Shown here: piece by piece, positions 10,837-22,581 of the stretch
Layout: every line of letters starts with the position of its first letter
Numbering within the stretch: position 1 is the stretch's first letter
Translations under genes and position numbers: made by a program
The notes under the pieces: generated by a model
The model's database searches: none
Told to the model about the DNA's origin: nothing
Seen by the model: the letters and a program-made list of their open reading frames with translations, nothing else
Origin: Nymphaea colorata
Taxonomy: Eukaryota; Streptophyta; Magnoliopsida; Nymphaeales; Nymphaeaceae
Assembly: GCF_008831285.2 (NCBI RefSeq)
Contig: NC_045148.1
Coordinates: 21,013,002 to 21,077,001, forward strand
DNA length: 64,000 nucleotides
Direction: 5' to 3'

Positions 10837-10850
10837 TGGTATCAGAGCCA
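10837..10850 (+). other. Primer-binding site of copia-2
   Basis: TGGTATCAGAGCCA lies three bases after the LTR end and matches the initiator-Met tRNA 3' end. Confidence 0.92.
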
Positions 10851-10852
10851 AC

Positions 10853-11640
10853 ATGGTGGATAACAAAATTGATTTTGGTACTAGCCGTATGATTAGCCTA
10901 AATGGGACTAATTATAGTCTATGGAAAAATAAGATGAAAGATCTCTTATATGTGAAGGCTATGCACCTCCCTGTTTTTTCCAAAGAAAAGCCTACTTCTA
11001 AGTCTGATGAGGAATGAAAATTTGAACACAAACAAGTTTGTGGTTTCATTCGACAATTTGTGGATGAAAATATTTATAACCATATCCAAGATGAAAATCA
11101 TTCATGTAGTTTGTGGGAAAAATTAGAAAATCTTTATGCCTCCAAGACAGGAAGTAGTAAATTATTTCTTCTAAAATGATTGATGAATTTGAGATTCAGG
11201 GAGGGCAGTTCAGTGTCAGATTTTCTAAATGATTTTCAGGGATCACCAGTCAGTTATCCAGTATGGGTGTTAAATTTGAAGATGAGATTTTGGGATTATT
11301 ATTGCTTGCTACTTTGCCTGATTTGTGGGAGACATTTAGAGTCTCGCTTACTAATTCTGCAGCTAATGGGGTAGTTTCTTTAGAGACTGTTAAGTCAGGT
11401 ATTCTCAATGAGGAAATGATAAGAAAATCCCAGGCTTGCTCTTCTTAGACAAAGGTTCTTTTCACAGAGAACAGGGGGAGGAGTAAATTCAAGAGTGACA
11501 GGGGCAGAGATAAAAGCAGAAGCAAGTCTAAATCGAGATATAAGAATTTGGAATGCCACCACTGTGGAAAGAAAGGACACATAAAGAAGTACTGCTTCCA
11601 ATTGAAGAAGGAGAATAAAATTGGAGAGAAACAGGAGAAG
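10853..11640 (+). pseudogene. copia-2 gag with CCHC knuckle (broken)
   Basis: The start ATG at 10853 sits just after the PBS and gives [20 protein letters not shown], then [12 protein letters not shown], the conserved copia gag N-terminus. In-frame TGA codons lie at 11015-11017 and 11177-11179, and a frameshift near 11260 moves to GVKFEDEILGLLLLATLPD. A basic stretch (SRSKSKSRYKN) precedes the zinc knuckle CHHCGKKGHIKKYC at about 11554-11595. Confidence 0.88.
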
Positions 11641-14457
11641 AAAAATGACCGAGATGATAATGTCGCAGCTGCTGCACAACATGAAATGTTCATTGTTTGT
11701 AATGCTGTCATGGTTAATGTTGCGAGAGATGATACTTGTTGGCTTGTTGATAGTGGTTCAGCTTTTCTTGTTACGTCCCATAAGGATTTTTTCTCTTCAT
11801 ATATTTCTGGTGATTTTGGCACTTTGAGAATGGATAATGGTTCTTTGTCTTATGTTGTAGGCAGAAGCGACGTCATTCTGAAGAATGCGAATGAAGCTCT
11901 ATTGAAGCTGACAGACGTGAGCATGGAAGCTTACCAGAGGTTCCTTAATTATTGCTCGAGGCAAAAGATGCAGCAATAATCTTTATACTATGCAGGCATT
12001 GATTTCCAGAGACATGGTACATGTGACACAAGATGAGGAATCTATTGAGTTTTGGCATAGGAGGCTGAGACATATGAGTGACAAGGGACTGAAATTCTTG
12101 ATCAAGAAGAATCTTCTAGAAGATGTAAAGAAGGATAAACTTGACAAATGCAGTCATTGTTTTGCAGGAAAGCAGACGCGGGTCTCTTTCAAGAGTCATC
12201 CACCTTCCAGAAAGTCAGTAGCACTTGAGTTGGTTCATACAGATGTATGCGGTCCAATGAAAGTAAATTTACATGGTGGTGCACTTTATTTCGTTACATT
12301 TATTGATGATTTTTCCAGGAAAGTTTGGGTCTATTCTTTAAAGAGGAAAGACCAAGTCCTTGGTGTTTTTAAGGACTTTTATGCACTGGTTGAAAGGCAG
12401 TCAGAAAAGAAGCTGAAGTGTGTTCACAGCGATAATGGGAGAGAGTATATTGGTTTATTTGATGAGTATTGCAGATCTCATGACATCAGGTACCAGAAGA
12501 CTCTACCTAAGACTCCACCTAAGTCTCCTCAGTTGAATGGTGTGGTAGAAAGAATGAACAGGGCACTCATGGAGAGGGCTAAATGTCTTCTATCTGAAGC
12601 TAAATTATCTGATTCTTTTTGGTATAAAGCTTTGCATACTGCTGCTTATGTGATTAACTTGTCTCCACATGTTCCTTTGGATGATGATGTTCCTAACAGA
12701 GTTTGGTATGGAAAGGATGTATCCTGTGAGCACTTACGTGTATTTGGATGCAAGGCATTTGTGCATATACCAAAGGATGAGAGATCAAAGTTAGAATAAA
12801 AAAGCAGGCAGTGCGTGTTTTTGGGTTATGGCCATGATGAATTTGGTTACATATTGTATGATCCAGTTGGGAAGAACCTTGTCAGAAGCAGGGATATGGT
12901 ATTTGCTGAAGATCAGGATATTGAGGATATTCATAAAACAGTAAATGATTCTTCTCATAGCAGCTATCAGCCAGTTGATGTGGAGCCTATTCCCTTGCAG
13001 AACGCTCCAAAAGTAGTACCAGATGAGTCTATTGGGCAGATGCATGATAGAGAAGAACAAATAGACATGTCATATATTCCTAATTCAGATGACGAAGGTG
13101 ACAATCATAATTTGGAGGGTTCTTCCTCAGATGTAGATCGGCAATGGAGATCCACGAGGGAGCGGCGTTCCTCAACTAGATATCCGCACATGACTATATT
13201 TTGTTGACGGACAGTGGTGAGCCTAAATGCTATGAAGAAGCTATGCATGATGTGCACAAGGAAAAGTGGATGGAAGCCATGAAAGATGAGATGCAGTCAC
13301 TTTACGACAACCACACCTTCAAGCTTGTGGAAATGCCCAAGGCAAAAGGACATTTTGAAACAAATGCGTTTTTAGAGTGAAGCATGATGAAAACTCTCTA
13401 AACCCAAGATACAAAGCTAGGTTGGTTGTGAAGGGGTTCATCAGAGGAAAGGAGTTGACTTTGACGAGATATTCACACCGGTGGTCAAGATGTCGTATAT
13501 CAGAATTGTTCTTAGTTTGGCAGTCAGTCTTGATTTGGAGATCGAGCAGATGGATGTGAAGATAGTTTTTTTTCATGGTGATCTTGATGAGGAAATTTAC
13601 ATGATGCAACCCGAAGGTTTTCTTGTGAAAGGTAAAGAAAACCATGTTTGCAGATTAAAGAAAACTTGTATGGTCTGAAGCAGACACCTAGGCAGTGGTA
13701 CAAGAAGTTCGAGTCATTTATGGGAGAGTATGACTATACCAAGACTACTTTATATCACTGCGTCTTCGTGAAGAAATTCTCAGGTGATGATTTTATCATT
13801 TTGTTGATTTATGTTGATGACATGCTTATCGTTGGAACAATATATCGAGATTTCAAGCTTGAAAAAGGAGTTGAGCAAGCCTTTCGCTATGAAAGACTTG
13901 GGACTGCTAGTCAGATTTTGGGTAGAAGACCACGCAAGATAGGAAGTCGAAGAAGCTATGGCTATCTCAGGAGAAGTACATTGAAAAGGTACTTTAAAGA
14001 TTTCACATGGACAAGGCAAAACCTGTTAGCACCCCTTTTGCACCGCATTTCAAGTTGAGCACCAAGAAGAGTCCAATGACAGATTCATAAAAGGAAGATA
14101 TGGAGAAGATTATATGCCTCAGCCACAAGTAGTCTGATGTATGCTATGGTATGTACTAGAGCCATTGCTCAATTGTGAAGTTGTTAGTCGGTTTGTCTCA
14201 AATCCTGGAAAGAAACACTGGAAGCAGTTAAATAAATTTTGAGATATCTTCGTGGGACTAGCAGTTTTTCACTTTGTTTTGGGGCAGGAAAATCTATTCT
14301 TGTTGACTATACAGATTCAGACATGGCACGAGACAGTGATGGGAGAAGATCTATATCCATATATTTATTGACATATGTAGGTGGTGCAGTTTCTTGGCAA
14401 TCCAGACTTCAAAAATGTGTAGCATTATCTACTACTGAAGCAGAGTTTATTGCAGCT
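11641..14457 (+). pseudogene. copia-2 pol: protease, integrase, RT, partial RNase H (broken)
   Basis: The protease reads WLVDSGSAFLVTS (about 11740-11775); DSGS keeps the catalytic Asp. A stop at 11977-11979 follows. Integrase (11990-12799) keeps HRRLRH...CSHCFAGK, HTDVCGPM, HSDNGREY and NGVVER, so its H2C2 and DDE residues are present; it ends in a TAA at 12797-12799 just before the conserved FLGY block. A linker with acidic and Ser-rich sequence runs to 13207. RT is split over three frames: ARLVVKGF (13377 on), MDVKIVFFHGDLDEE (13481 on) and LYGLKQTPRQW...LLIYVDDMLIVG (13648 on). RNase H starts near 14239 and is cut by the gap. Confidence 0.9.
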
Positions 14458-14557
14458 NNNNNNNNNNNNNNNNNNNNNNNNNNNNNNNNNNNNNNNNNNN
14501 NNNNNNNNNNNNNNNNNNNNNNNNNNNNNNNNNNNNNNNNNNNNNNNNNNNNNNNNN
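14458..14557. other. Assembly gap of exactly 100 N
   Basis: The run of exactly 100 N is a conventional scaffold gap of unknown true size. It hides the 3' end of copia-2 and whatever joins it to the right flank. Confidence 0.98.
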
Positions 14558-14656
14558 TTCTTTGAAAGTATTGGCTCAAGTGCAGATGCAGTTGCTCGAA
14601 CTGGAGAAGCCTTGGCCCTAATAAACTTGTCTCTCAAATTCTTCTCTCCTCTAAAG
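14558..14656 (+). CDS. Possible exon fragment cut by the gap
   Basis: One frame is open from the gap edge, reading [20 protein letters not shown] then [13 protein letters not shown], and ends AAAG before GTCTGTTAC, a plausible splice donor at 14657. The composition looks protein-like, not like copia RNase H or an LTR. I do not recognise the family. No following exon could be assigned with confidence in the next 1.5 kb. Confidence 0.3.
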
Positions 14657-15255
14657 GTCTGTTACATGGTGTAGTTATTTTAGCTTATCTTAAATCAGGA
14701 AAAAAAAATAGTTGTATTGTCTGTTTATTGGGCTTCTGGTTTTTGTTCGTGGTGAAACTATTATGTGCTTCTTCTTGACCATCATTTTTTCTTTCGGAGG
14801 AGGTGTACATAATTTTTTTTGTATTGGACCAAAATCTTTGAAATTTCCAGCTTCACTAAGTTTAGACTAGTTTTAATGCTTGTTCCTCTCTGCAAAATCT
14901 TTCATAAGATTAAGTGTTGGTTGATAATGCAATTACAGCACCATCTCTAAAGTTGTCATCAACCTTACTTTTACTCAAAAGTATCGTCACCATGAATCTC
15001 TCAAGTGTGCACACATGTTTGATATAATGAATATAATCAAATGATCGCAATTTGCATTTGAATATATTGGCCATATTACAAACAAGTTATGCTTGGCGGT
15101 CAAAAAACATTCGTTTTTGGAATTTTTGCAGTCAATAGCTGCCAATAGGTGACACAGGTAGACGATGATTCTGGTTCCTCATTCATTAATCCTTTTCAAC
15201 TACAAACTGTTCCTAGTAGGTACGTGAATCCTGTAAAACAAGTCATTTTTCATTT
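14657..15255. other. Non-coding DNA, possible intron
   Basis: This is T-rich, AT-rich sequence with no long frame or recognisable repeat. If the fragment at 14558-14656 is an exon, this is its intron. Confidence 0.4.
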
Positions 15256-15508
15256 AGTTTTCTTAATAGCATTAGTTCGAATTTGTCGAGTTTGTCAAGC
15301 CTTAATCAAGTCGATATTTTCAAACGAGTTTGTCGAGCCTTAATCGAGTTGAGCTCCAACTCAACACGTAACTATCGGGTCAAGCTCGAGCTGCTGCCAT
15401 CGAGCTACTATCAAGCTCAAGCCGAGACAAGCCCGAGGCTTCATTAGTCGACCCGAGATCGAGCTAACTGAAGTCGGGCTCGACTCAGCTCGTGTTCACC
15501 TCTACCCA
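15256..15508. repeat. GAGCTCGA-type dispersed repeat, copy 1
   Basis: The segment is rich in overlapping words TCGAGC, GAGCTC, GTCGAG and CTCGAC and ends GACTCAGCTCGTGTTCACCTCTA. The terminus recurs as CTCAACTCGGCTCGTGTACATCCCTA at 62449-62472 and the same words fill 61141-61512. Such repeats, with a border like TAGGGGTGTNCACGAGCC, are widespread in plant genomes. It has no coding capacity. Confidence 0.6.
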
Positions 15509-17100
15509 TAAGTCCTCAAATATTTGATTCTTTTTTGTTACCATTTGCATCCTAGTCAGTTTTGCACATAAGGCAGAACATGAATAGTGGATGCAGTCTC
15601 ACAATCCAGAGGTGAGTCTTTCTCTTACTCATTGGTCCTCCTTTCCATTTTTTTTAAAAAAATTCTCAGTCAGCTTCTTTTGCAGCTTGTTAATGCTGAG
15701 GTTTTGAACCAAATAGTTCTCTTCCATTGATGCTATTATCTATTGTTATAATGGTGTCTCTTTTTGTTCTTCACTCACCATGTGTCCTCTTCAAGCAACT
15801 ATAGATACTTGAAAAAAGTTATTTTTTTCGAATTTTGTTGCAAAATAAGAACCAAGTTTTCAAGGTAACAAGTTTTATGCATAGTTTTGCTCAATCATTT
15901 AATATTCACAACCATTTCTCATTGCAGATGTAATGACCATGTGTCTTCAAATCCTAGTTTTTCTATCTGATCATGTCAGGCATGATCACAACAGTTACTT
16001 TGCTCACAGTCGGTCCTCAAATCCTAGTTTTTGTATCTGAAAATGTGTTGGAAATCCTTGTCTCTTTATCTAACAATTCTCTTTTAGCTTTTATATTGTT
16101 TGCTCATGAGAATTCAAGACAAATTGATCTAGACATTCTTTTCTTCATGATCATTTCCTACCCCATCATGATCAAATTTTGTGCTGTTAAGCTGCATCTT
16201 GCACAAAACATGCATGATACAGCAGCCATGGCCAGTACGCAAGCTAAAGCCAAGTTTTATGGCCTCCATGTCATTTCAGACTAGCTGCAAAATAAGGCTT
16301 GGAATGTTAGTAGATTGTCATCCTCTCTAACAAGCCAAAGCAGGCCAGGATCGGGTAGACAGAGAAGACCATTGGAAGACCACCATGGCCGTCACAGCTC
16401 ACCAGGCTATCCTTCGACCACTCCATGAAGTTTGTGTTGCCTGGAGGTTAAAGAAGTCCACAGATGATGAGCATTAGGTGCATGTCTGTTAATTGGTTTT
16501 TATGTCAATTGTTTTACTCAATTTCCATTTTGTAGATAATATTGTTGGGATAATACAAAATTTTGTTTGTATATATTAATGATGTTGTGTGTGTATGTGT
16601 GCGTGTGTGTGTGTATGTATGTATATATACGCACGTGTGTGTGTGTATATATATATTATGAGGACACAGTGGCAGCATCGATATCGTGGGTGAGAAAACA
16701 TGGATTTCATCAGTATAAGTTGGTGTCTAGTCATATGACTAGTACCAAGTTAAAAATACGAAGGCATTACTTGCATGAACTATTTTGCCTTGTCATACTG
16801 GGTCAACTGAAGTAGTAAAGACTTTGAAGCAGTTGGGAACTGTGGAGATAATCATCTATGTTCCATTTTGATGAAAGAAAATGATTCCTCAAGAAGAAAG
16901 AAGAAATTCAAAAATTACTCTATTGTACTGTGCAAGCACCAAGCAAAATAACCAATAGGAAAATATAAGGGAAAGTTGCAACGAAACCATCTGTCTCTCT
17001 ACTGTGAAACGTTTTTCTGTGTCATCTCCAAATACCATCAAGTCGTTCCTCTTTAGAGTATGGTGGCACTTTTCCTTAGTCACTTGCTCTGGCGACACCC
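15509..17100. other. Non-coding DNA with a TG/TA microsatellite
   Basis: Apart from a (TG)n/(TA)n tract at about 16586-16658, I see no gene. The frame 15973-16284 is hydrophobic and open for 103 codons but has no homologue I recognise and no splice or promoter support. Two copies of a TCCTCAAATCCTAGTTTTT-like phrase occur about 65 bases apart (15945 and 16013). Confidence 0.5.
16586..16658. repeat. (TG)n/(TA)n microsatellite
   Basis: Mixed GTGTGT, GTATGTAT and TATATA runs cover about 70 bases. Length variation between individuals is likely. Confidence 0.85.
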
Positions 17101-17460
17101 AATTATCAATTTCCCCTTAATCTCTTGTTCTCCGCCTTCCGCCTCTTCACTGTCTTCAGATTTTTCGGATTCGTTAGAATCAGTGGTGTCCTCTGTTTCA
17201 TCCACCTCTTCTTCCTCCTCTTCCTAGTCATTGCTGCATTCAGATTCATCAGAGTCAAGTGCCTTTGCTGCTTCTTATTCCTCTTCGAAATGGTCGACAC
17301 CATCAGATTCTCTAGAATCATCTATTCCCCTCTTGGGTCGCTTCTTCTAACTTCTTCTTCCTCCTTCTCACCCTTCTCACCCTCCTCATCCTGGTGGTGG
17401 AGGTTACGCACAATTCTTATGTAAGCTCTGCATTGGATGATTCACTGGTTCATATACATG

Positions 17461-17784
17461 TGTTAAAGCACATTTGTTACACATTTTGTGCCCAAGGAAT
17501 CAGACCATGCCCAAAAATTGACAAAGCAACTTGAGAAAATTGAAAAAGAAAAACGGGAGACAGCTAAATTGAAGAAAAAATTAGGTAACTCAAGTGAACT
17601 TTTAGTTCCTTTGAGTATTGAACAAAGTGTTGGTATGTGGAAGAAAAGAAAAATGTGTTTGGAAGGTAACAAAACAATAGAAGAATCATTCAGAATTATG
17701 AGTAGAGATGAAATGAATAAAAAAATAGCTAGATTCTTTAATGCAAGTTCCCTTCCATTTAATTTAGCTAGAAGTCCTTATTAA
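17461..17784 (+). pseudogene. hAT transposase fragment (BED-finger end and DUF659 start)
   Basis: The first part reads VKAHLLHI in one frame and AQGIRPCPKI in the next, matching the C-terminal half of the BED zinc finger of plant hAT transposases with a frameshift between. A Lys-rich linker follows (EKIEKEKRETAKLKKKL). The frame 17488-17784 ends SRDEMNKKIARFFNASSLPF NLARSPY when read through, the opening of DUF659. The stop comes straight after SPY, so only about 100 residues survive of a protein normally 600-800 long. The C-terminal half of a hAT transposase lies at 25452-26631 on the same strand. Confidence 0.7.
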
Positions 17785-20420
17785 AGATAAATATTTAAGA
17801 TTTCTATTTTAAAATAAAAACCGTTTAAGAGGCTGGTGTGGGCAGCTGGCCACAGCAGCCACAATGTGGCTACGCCACTGTTTTCGGGGATCGAGATTCG
17901 ACCAACTCATCCACATTCTCTATTTCCGCAAATCCACCCATGTTTGCCTTCATAGGTTTCGAATAACTGTTTTCAGCGATTCCTAAAACCGTAAAAATCA
18001 GTTACCAAACAACTGAATAAGATAGATGATTCAATGGTTGATTTCCCCAATATAAAAAAGAATGTGGAGTGAACAAAGAAATAAATATGAGAGATTTAAT
18101 CTCCTAACACAATTTTTAGAAGGTGGCTGATGGTTTTTCAGTTAATTCTCTTTATATATGAACAGTAAAAGGAAATGTAACTTAACCTATTCTTTCTTAG
18201 TCGATATGTGTCTTTTTAAATATGTCTAAAATATTTAAAGAAAATGCACTTGCTTATTTCACCACAAAATAAGTCATGAAGTTATCCAACGTTGAGAAAG
18301 TCGACACATCAAATTCTGATTTTTTCTACTTTTACAGTTTTCAAGGTCCAAGCAAACACAAATTTAGCAGATATATATGCACCGTTTTGGCATTTCAATG
18401 CCAATGCATTTAAATAAAATTTGATAAAAAAGTGTCATATATATGTTTGTTTGATTATCACATAATATCATCAAGTTTGACACATATTTTGTAAGCCAAA
18501 TAGACTTAGCTAAATAATGACACACATTACAGGACATGGACAGATTCTTTTATATAATTCCAATTTCTCTATGTCACTGGCCTGTGCGCCCAGCTGCCAA
18601 ATATTTTCATAAAAAAATTTGGATGGCAAAATTTTCTTGCATTTTGCTATTTTATTTTAAAGATAAGGTGCTCGATGGATGTGTACAGTTGAACAAATTA
18701 ATGAGATTTACGTATCCAACCATAATCAAATGCATTTCTAAATTTTGAGAAATGGTAGACTAAACCTATGAGCTTAAAGAGTTGAAAGGGGGCGATGGCC
18801 ATGATAAGAAAGGGAATGAGAAAAAAGAAAGAGGCAAAAATATTTGCAATCCACCCATTTTGTTTATTTAGATCAACATAAGGAAATTAATATAACAAAT
18901 CCTTGACACACAATCGTCCTTGTGCAAGACTTTCCTACATGTTAAATAATTTATTTACAATAAACTCACATATATGTTAACAAAATATTGGGTATCTAAT
19001 TAAAAGGTCTTAATCAGGGACGATTTTTTTTTCTATTTGTCGCTACAAAGATTTTAACTATGAACATTCAAATACCAATGGGTTAGTCTACATCCCCAGG
19101 AGGCTGTTTTGGTTGGCCTTTTGACCAGATTCCATAGTGTTCACGCTCCTAACCATATTATGACAAGATGTCCAATGCCTTATGGTTTCAAAATGCAAAT
19201 GTTTTAAAATATAATGAGAAAATCAAATCTTCTAAGATCACAAAAATCATCAGCATTAAGTAGGTTTATACCAGAAGTGTTTTCTTGTGGGATGTAAATT
19301 TCATTTATTGGACTTTAAGATGACAAATGTATGTATAACTTGCGGCGGTGGTGGTGATGATAACTGTTACAGAACTATAACGGTGGTTCAGACACTTGCT
19401 ATAGAGCTATACTGGGGATGATACACAAAGATCTAAACCGGTGCGTTGTTTCGCCCCTAATGCCCGCATATAGCGGTAGACCTATAATGGTGAAGCTCGC
19501 ATATAGAGGCAGGTAGGCATGCTCATCGAAGGCCCTGTCCCTCCGGCAAGCTCGTCTCTCTCTCCCTGTTTGATTCCTTTGTATATTTTTCTATTTTTTA
19601 TCACATATATTTTTTGTTTCTATTTCTTCACATGGTTATACATATTTATTTCCTCAATTGACACCGATAGCAGCAATTGCTGCATCTTTGACTGAAATCA
19701 ATGCCAAATTTGAAAATCAGGTGCCTAATGGAAACAAGCCTTTCATTTGAACGTCCAACCATCCACTAATGAAAGCAAAGCTACCGTAACCTGAAATCGA
19801 TGCCAAATTTGAACTTGGACATACAAACGACAAGCAGAGAGATGGAGGCGGAACACAGGCATCAAACTCGCACCTAATAATTCCCCAAAATATTCAGGTG
19901 AACCTGAATTTTTATGTGAGAAACAATAGAATCCAGCACCGCCGCAACAACATTGCTTGGCAGTATCTTATCCTCCCCAATACTACCTCAAAATGAAGAA
20001 GATTGAAGCGGAAAACATGAAGCATACCAAACTTAAGTCCTAAATTATAAGAAACGTAAATAAAGAGCAATTTCATTCTGCATCTAGAAGACCTTCGAAC
20101 TTCACCTACCATGCGTACATTGACTCCCGAAAAAAAAAGAACAAAATAATCTAACATGAACCTTTAACACAATAGCGGTGCAAACCATAACTTCTGATTT
20201 GATTAAGCACTAGAATTGAGGGAAAAAAAACTATTCAGAATCGTTGCTCAAAACAAAAAAAAATGGAAACCCAAAAGGCAAAGGAAAGTTAAAAATGAGT
20301 TAAAAAAAAGAAAAGTAATAATAAATATACAAGTAGAAATGGATATTTGGAAAGCCAGAACGAACAAACGAAACACAATGAACCCAAAAAAGAAAGAAAT
20401 TGAAAAATGAAACATACCTT
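17785..20420. other. AT-rich intergenic DNA
   Basis: No gene is visible. Around 19330-19510 there is a wordy low-complexity patch (ATAACGGTGG, CATATAGCGGTAGACC, CGCATATAGAGGCAGG) like the GCGGT/TATAGCG repeats common in plant DNA. Short frames at 18536, 19912 and 20216 have no recognisable features; the last is Lys-rich from A-runs. Confidence 0.5.
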
Positions 20421-20905
20421 CCAAGGATGTCTATATCCTTAATGCGCAAGCAATTTCCATAGACTCATGAAAATTTCACGAAAGTTTGCAGCAGAATCAA
20501 GATCAGGATAGTAACGCTCTACCGTCGTCCAATCGACGCAACTTAACAGGGAAAATTCTCCATGTGGACAAAGAAAATGTTGTCATGAACCTAAGCAATC
20601 GGTTCTTCAATCTAGAGAGAGATACCATGATCATAAATCACATGCAGAAGCTAACAGAAATGGGTTACCTTCCTGATACGTTCATGATGATCTGTATCGG
20701 AGACCACACCATTGGGATTGTCGAGATCTGCAGGAATCTCCTTCAACTCGCCCTTCATTGTTCGTCGATGCCCTTTCAGTTCCCCTCTCGATTTCTCCCC
20801 TTCGCGGTGATGACAATGGTCAAATGCCCATAATTGAAAATTTAAGAACTTCATGGAGTCCTGGTCAATCAAGATGATCAAGTAGGAGTTTGCCTCATTA
20901 ATTGA
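20421..20905 (-). CDS. Possible exon on the minus strand, family unknown
   Basis: A frame open on the minus strand from 20881 to a donor at about 20666 (CAGGAAG before GTAACC) reads DQDSMKFLNFQLWAFDHC and later GELKEIPADLDNPNGVVSD. A pyrimidine-rich acceptor (CTCTCTCTAG) lies further left near 20610. It could be a 3' exon of the spliced set at 21219-21710, but the intervening sequence contains stops in all frames. Confidence is low. Confidence 0.2.
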
Positions 20906-21218
20906 AAGCCAATAAGATCTACTGGCACTTGGGCACCCTCATACTTTCCTATACTTGGGACGTGAGGCTGAATGAGTCCAGATCCGGTGTTTGCAAGCGC
21001 AGCAAACCTTTACTAGAACACAGCTGTCAACAAGGGTATTATCAAATCCTTCAAATCATATCCCATGCTCACTGAGCACAAATTCGTGCACCCAGAAGGC
21101 ATTGGCCTCATTTGGTTAGGCTGCTGGCCACCAAGCATTGTGATGGCCTGAGCCTATGGCTCATTGCATGCCATCCATGGGGAAATGAACAAGCATCCCA
21201 GGCAAATCCAATCCCGAC

Positions 21219-21710
21219 CTCTATAAAGAAAGTGCTCTTCATCGATCTCGACAGTTTCTGAAGGAACAGGGTTGTAGATGTGAATGTTCGGGACAGGGTG
21301 AAGGCTGTGGTAGAGATGAGCCCGCTCTAACTGAAATGAACAGAAATGCAGAAATTAAGAAAAATTAAAACAAATTCACAGATTTCTTGCGCTCATAATT
21401 TGAATTCTCTACATACCAACCTGCAGAGATTATCAATTGCTGCACCAAGCCCAATAAATGCCCTTTGTAACAGTTCCAGCTCCAAACCTGCCCACAACCA
21501 TTTAGATAAAAATAGCTAAATGAACAAAGAAAAGAAATTGAATCAACTTGAACCTCAAAAACACCTTAAAAGGTCAACCCTCTAAATTTTCAAGTATTGG
21601 AAAAGACTTTAGCACGATACAACATGAATAGATGTAGATCCCTACCTTGAAGGTGGCTTGGCATAAGTTTGAGTGATCTAGAAATACATCGGCAATCATT
21701 TCTCTGCCAC
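21219..21710 (-). CDS. Three phased exons of an unidentified plant gene
   Basis: Reading leftwards: exon a is 21710-21646 (65 bp, acceptor AAATCATAG, donor GTAGGG); exon b is 21487-21417 (71 bp, acceptor GGGCAG, donor GTATGT); exon c starts at 21330 (acceptor CATTTCAG) and may end at a GTCGGG donor near 21218. Exon a plus exon b is 136 bp with a phase that keeps one frame, giving RSLKLMPSHLQGLELELLQR, AFIGLGAAIDNLCRL, then LERAHLYHSLHPVPNIHIYN and PVPSETVEIDEEHF. Sense and phase across three borders make chance unlikely. I do not recognise the family. Flanking exons may exist (an open stretch with DDCQSVPYMMVDVQ lies near 22110-22180, minus), so the gene is at best partial here. Confidence 0.5.
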
Positions 21711-22581
21711 CTATGATTTAAAAAACAAAAAGCAAGAACATTACACAACCTTTCACTACAACAATTTTAAATTTTCAAAACCTTCATTAAATGTGTTTCT
21801 GGCTGCAAAATATAAAAGAGGGGGAAAACGTTGGTACCTAAAAAAGGAGGCATTTTAGCCATGTCATTTTTACCTTACAAAAATCCATTGCCGATGGGTC
21901 CACACATCTGCTACAGGTTTGATACTTAGTTGTTTCAGCTAAACAACTTCTAACTTGTATAATTCCTACAAAGGTTCTTGTTCTACAAATGTCAAATAAA
22001 AAACAATGGCTGACAAAAAGTCTACATTATGATGGACTAATTTTAAATTTCAATAGAATAACAGAATACTAACATTTTGGGAAGATGATACCAGGAGATC
22101 CGGATAAAGTTACTGCACATCAACCATCATATATGGAACACTTTGGCAGTCATCAACAGGCACTTTAGCCTGAACATTGTGAGCCCAGCCCAAAATTCAA
22201 TTTGACCAGATCAATCAATTTCTGCAGTGATGATAAATTGAAAAACTTAAGCAGAACTTCTGCAGGTACAACAACAGTATCGCAACTGATCATTATGCAT
22301 CCGATGCACTAACCTATTTATGATTGAATCATTCTGTTTGTGGTTGACTTGCTCAATTCTTGAACAGTTTGTTTGAAACTGATTTATCAATGCTTTCAGT
22401 CAATCTTTGACCTTGTAAAAATTGAGTCATTTTACCCATGCTCAAGCCAAATCAGATGTTATTCAAAGTTATTCCCCACAACTCATCTTGCTAATCTCAT
22501 TAACTGAACTCGAAATGTCCAGCAATTATCTGCTGATCTCTCTCTCTCTCTCTCTTACTATGTTACTTCCAGCATTTCAGG
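21711..22581. other. Possible intron and intergenic DNA
   Basis: The sequence is AT-rich with a short (CT)n run near 22540-22556. One minus-strand stretch near 22110-22200 is open and protein-like but unassigned. Confidence 0.35.

Larger units (their letters stand above)
10182..14457 (+). mobile_element. Ty1/copia retrotransposon copia-2 (Tnt1/Tork-like), 3' end lost in gap
   Basis: The 5' LTR is followed by PBS, gag, zinc knuckle, protease, integrase, RT and part of RNase H in copia order on the plus strand. The sequence stops inside RNase H (TTEAEFIAA) at the N gap, so the end of pol, the PPT and the 3' LTR are not seen. Multiple stops and frameshifts make it defective. Wording such as WHRRLRH, TDVCGPM and LKTPP-like PPKSPQLNGVVERMNR resembles the Tnt1 group, by memory of the family rather than a search. 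Confidence 0.92.

Noticed and set aside
17106-17424. Frame of 71 codons (minus) rich in Lys/Arg and its plus-strand mirror rich in Phe/Leu
   Set aside because: The region is GAA/GAG-TTC/CTC low-complexity DNA; an alternative minus-strand frame is Glu/Asp/Ser-rich. No domain, so not called as a gene. A decayed acidic protein tail remains possible.
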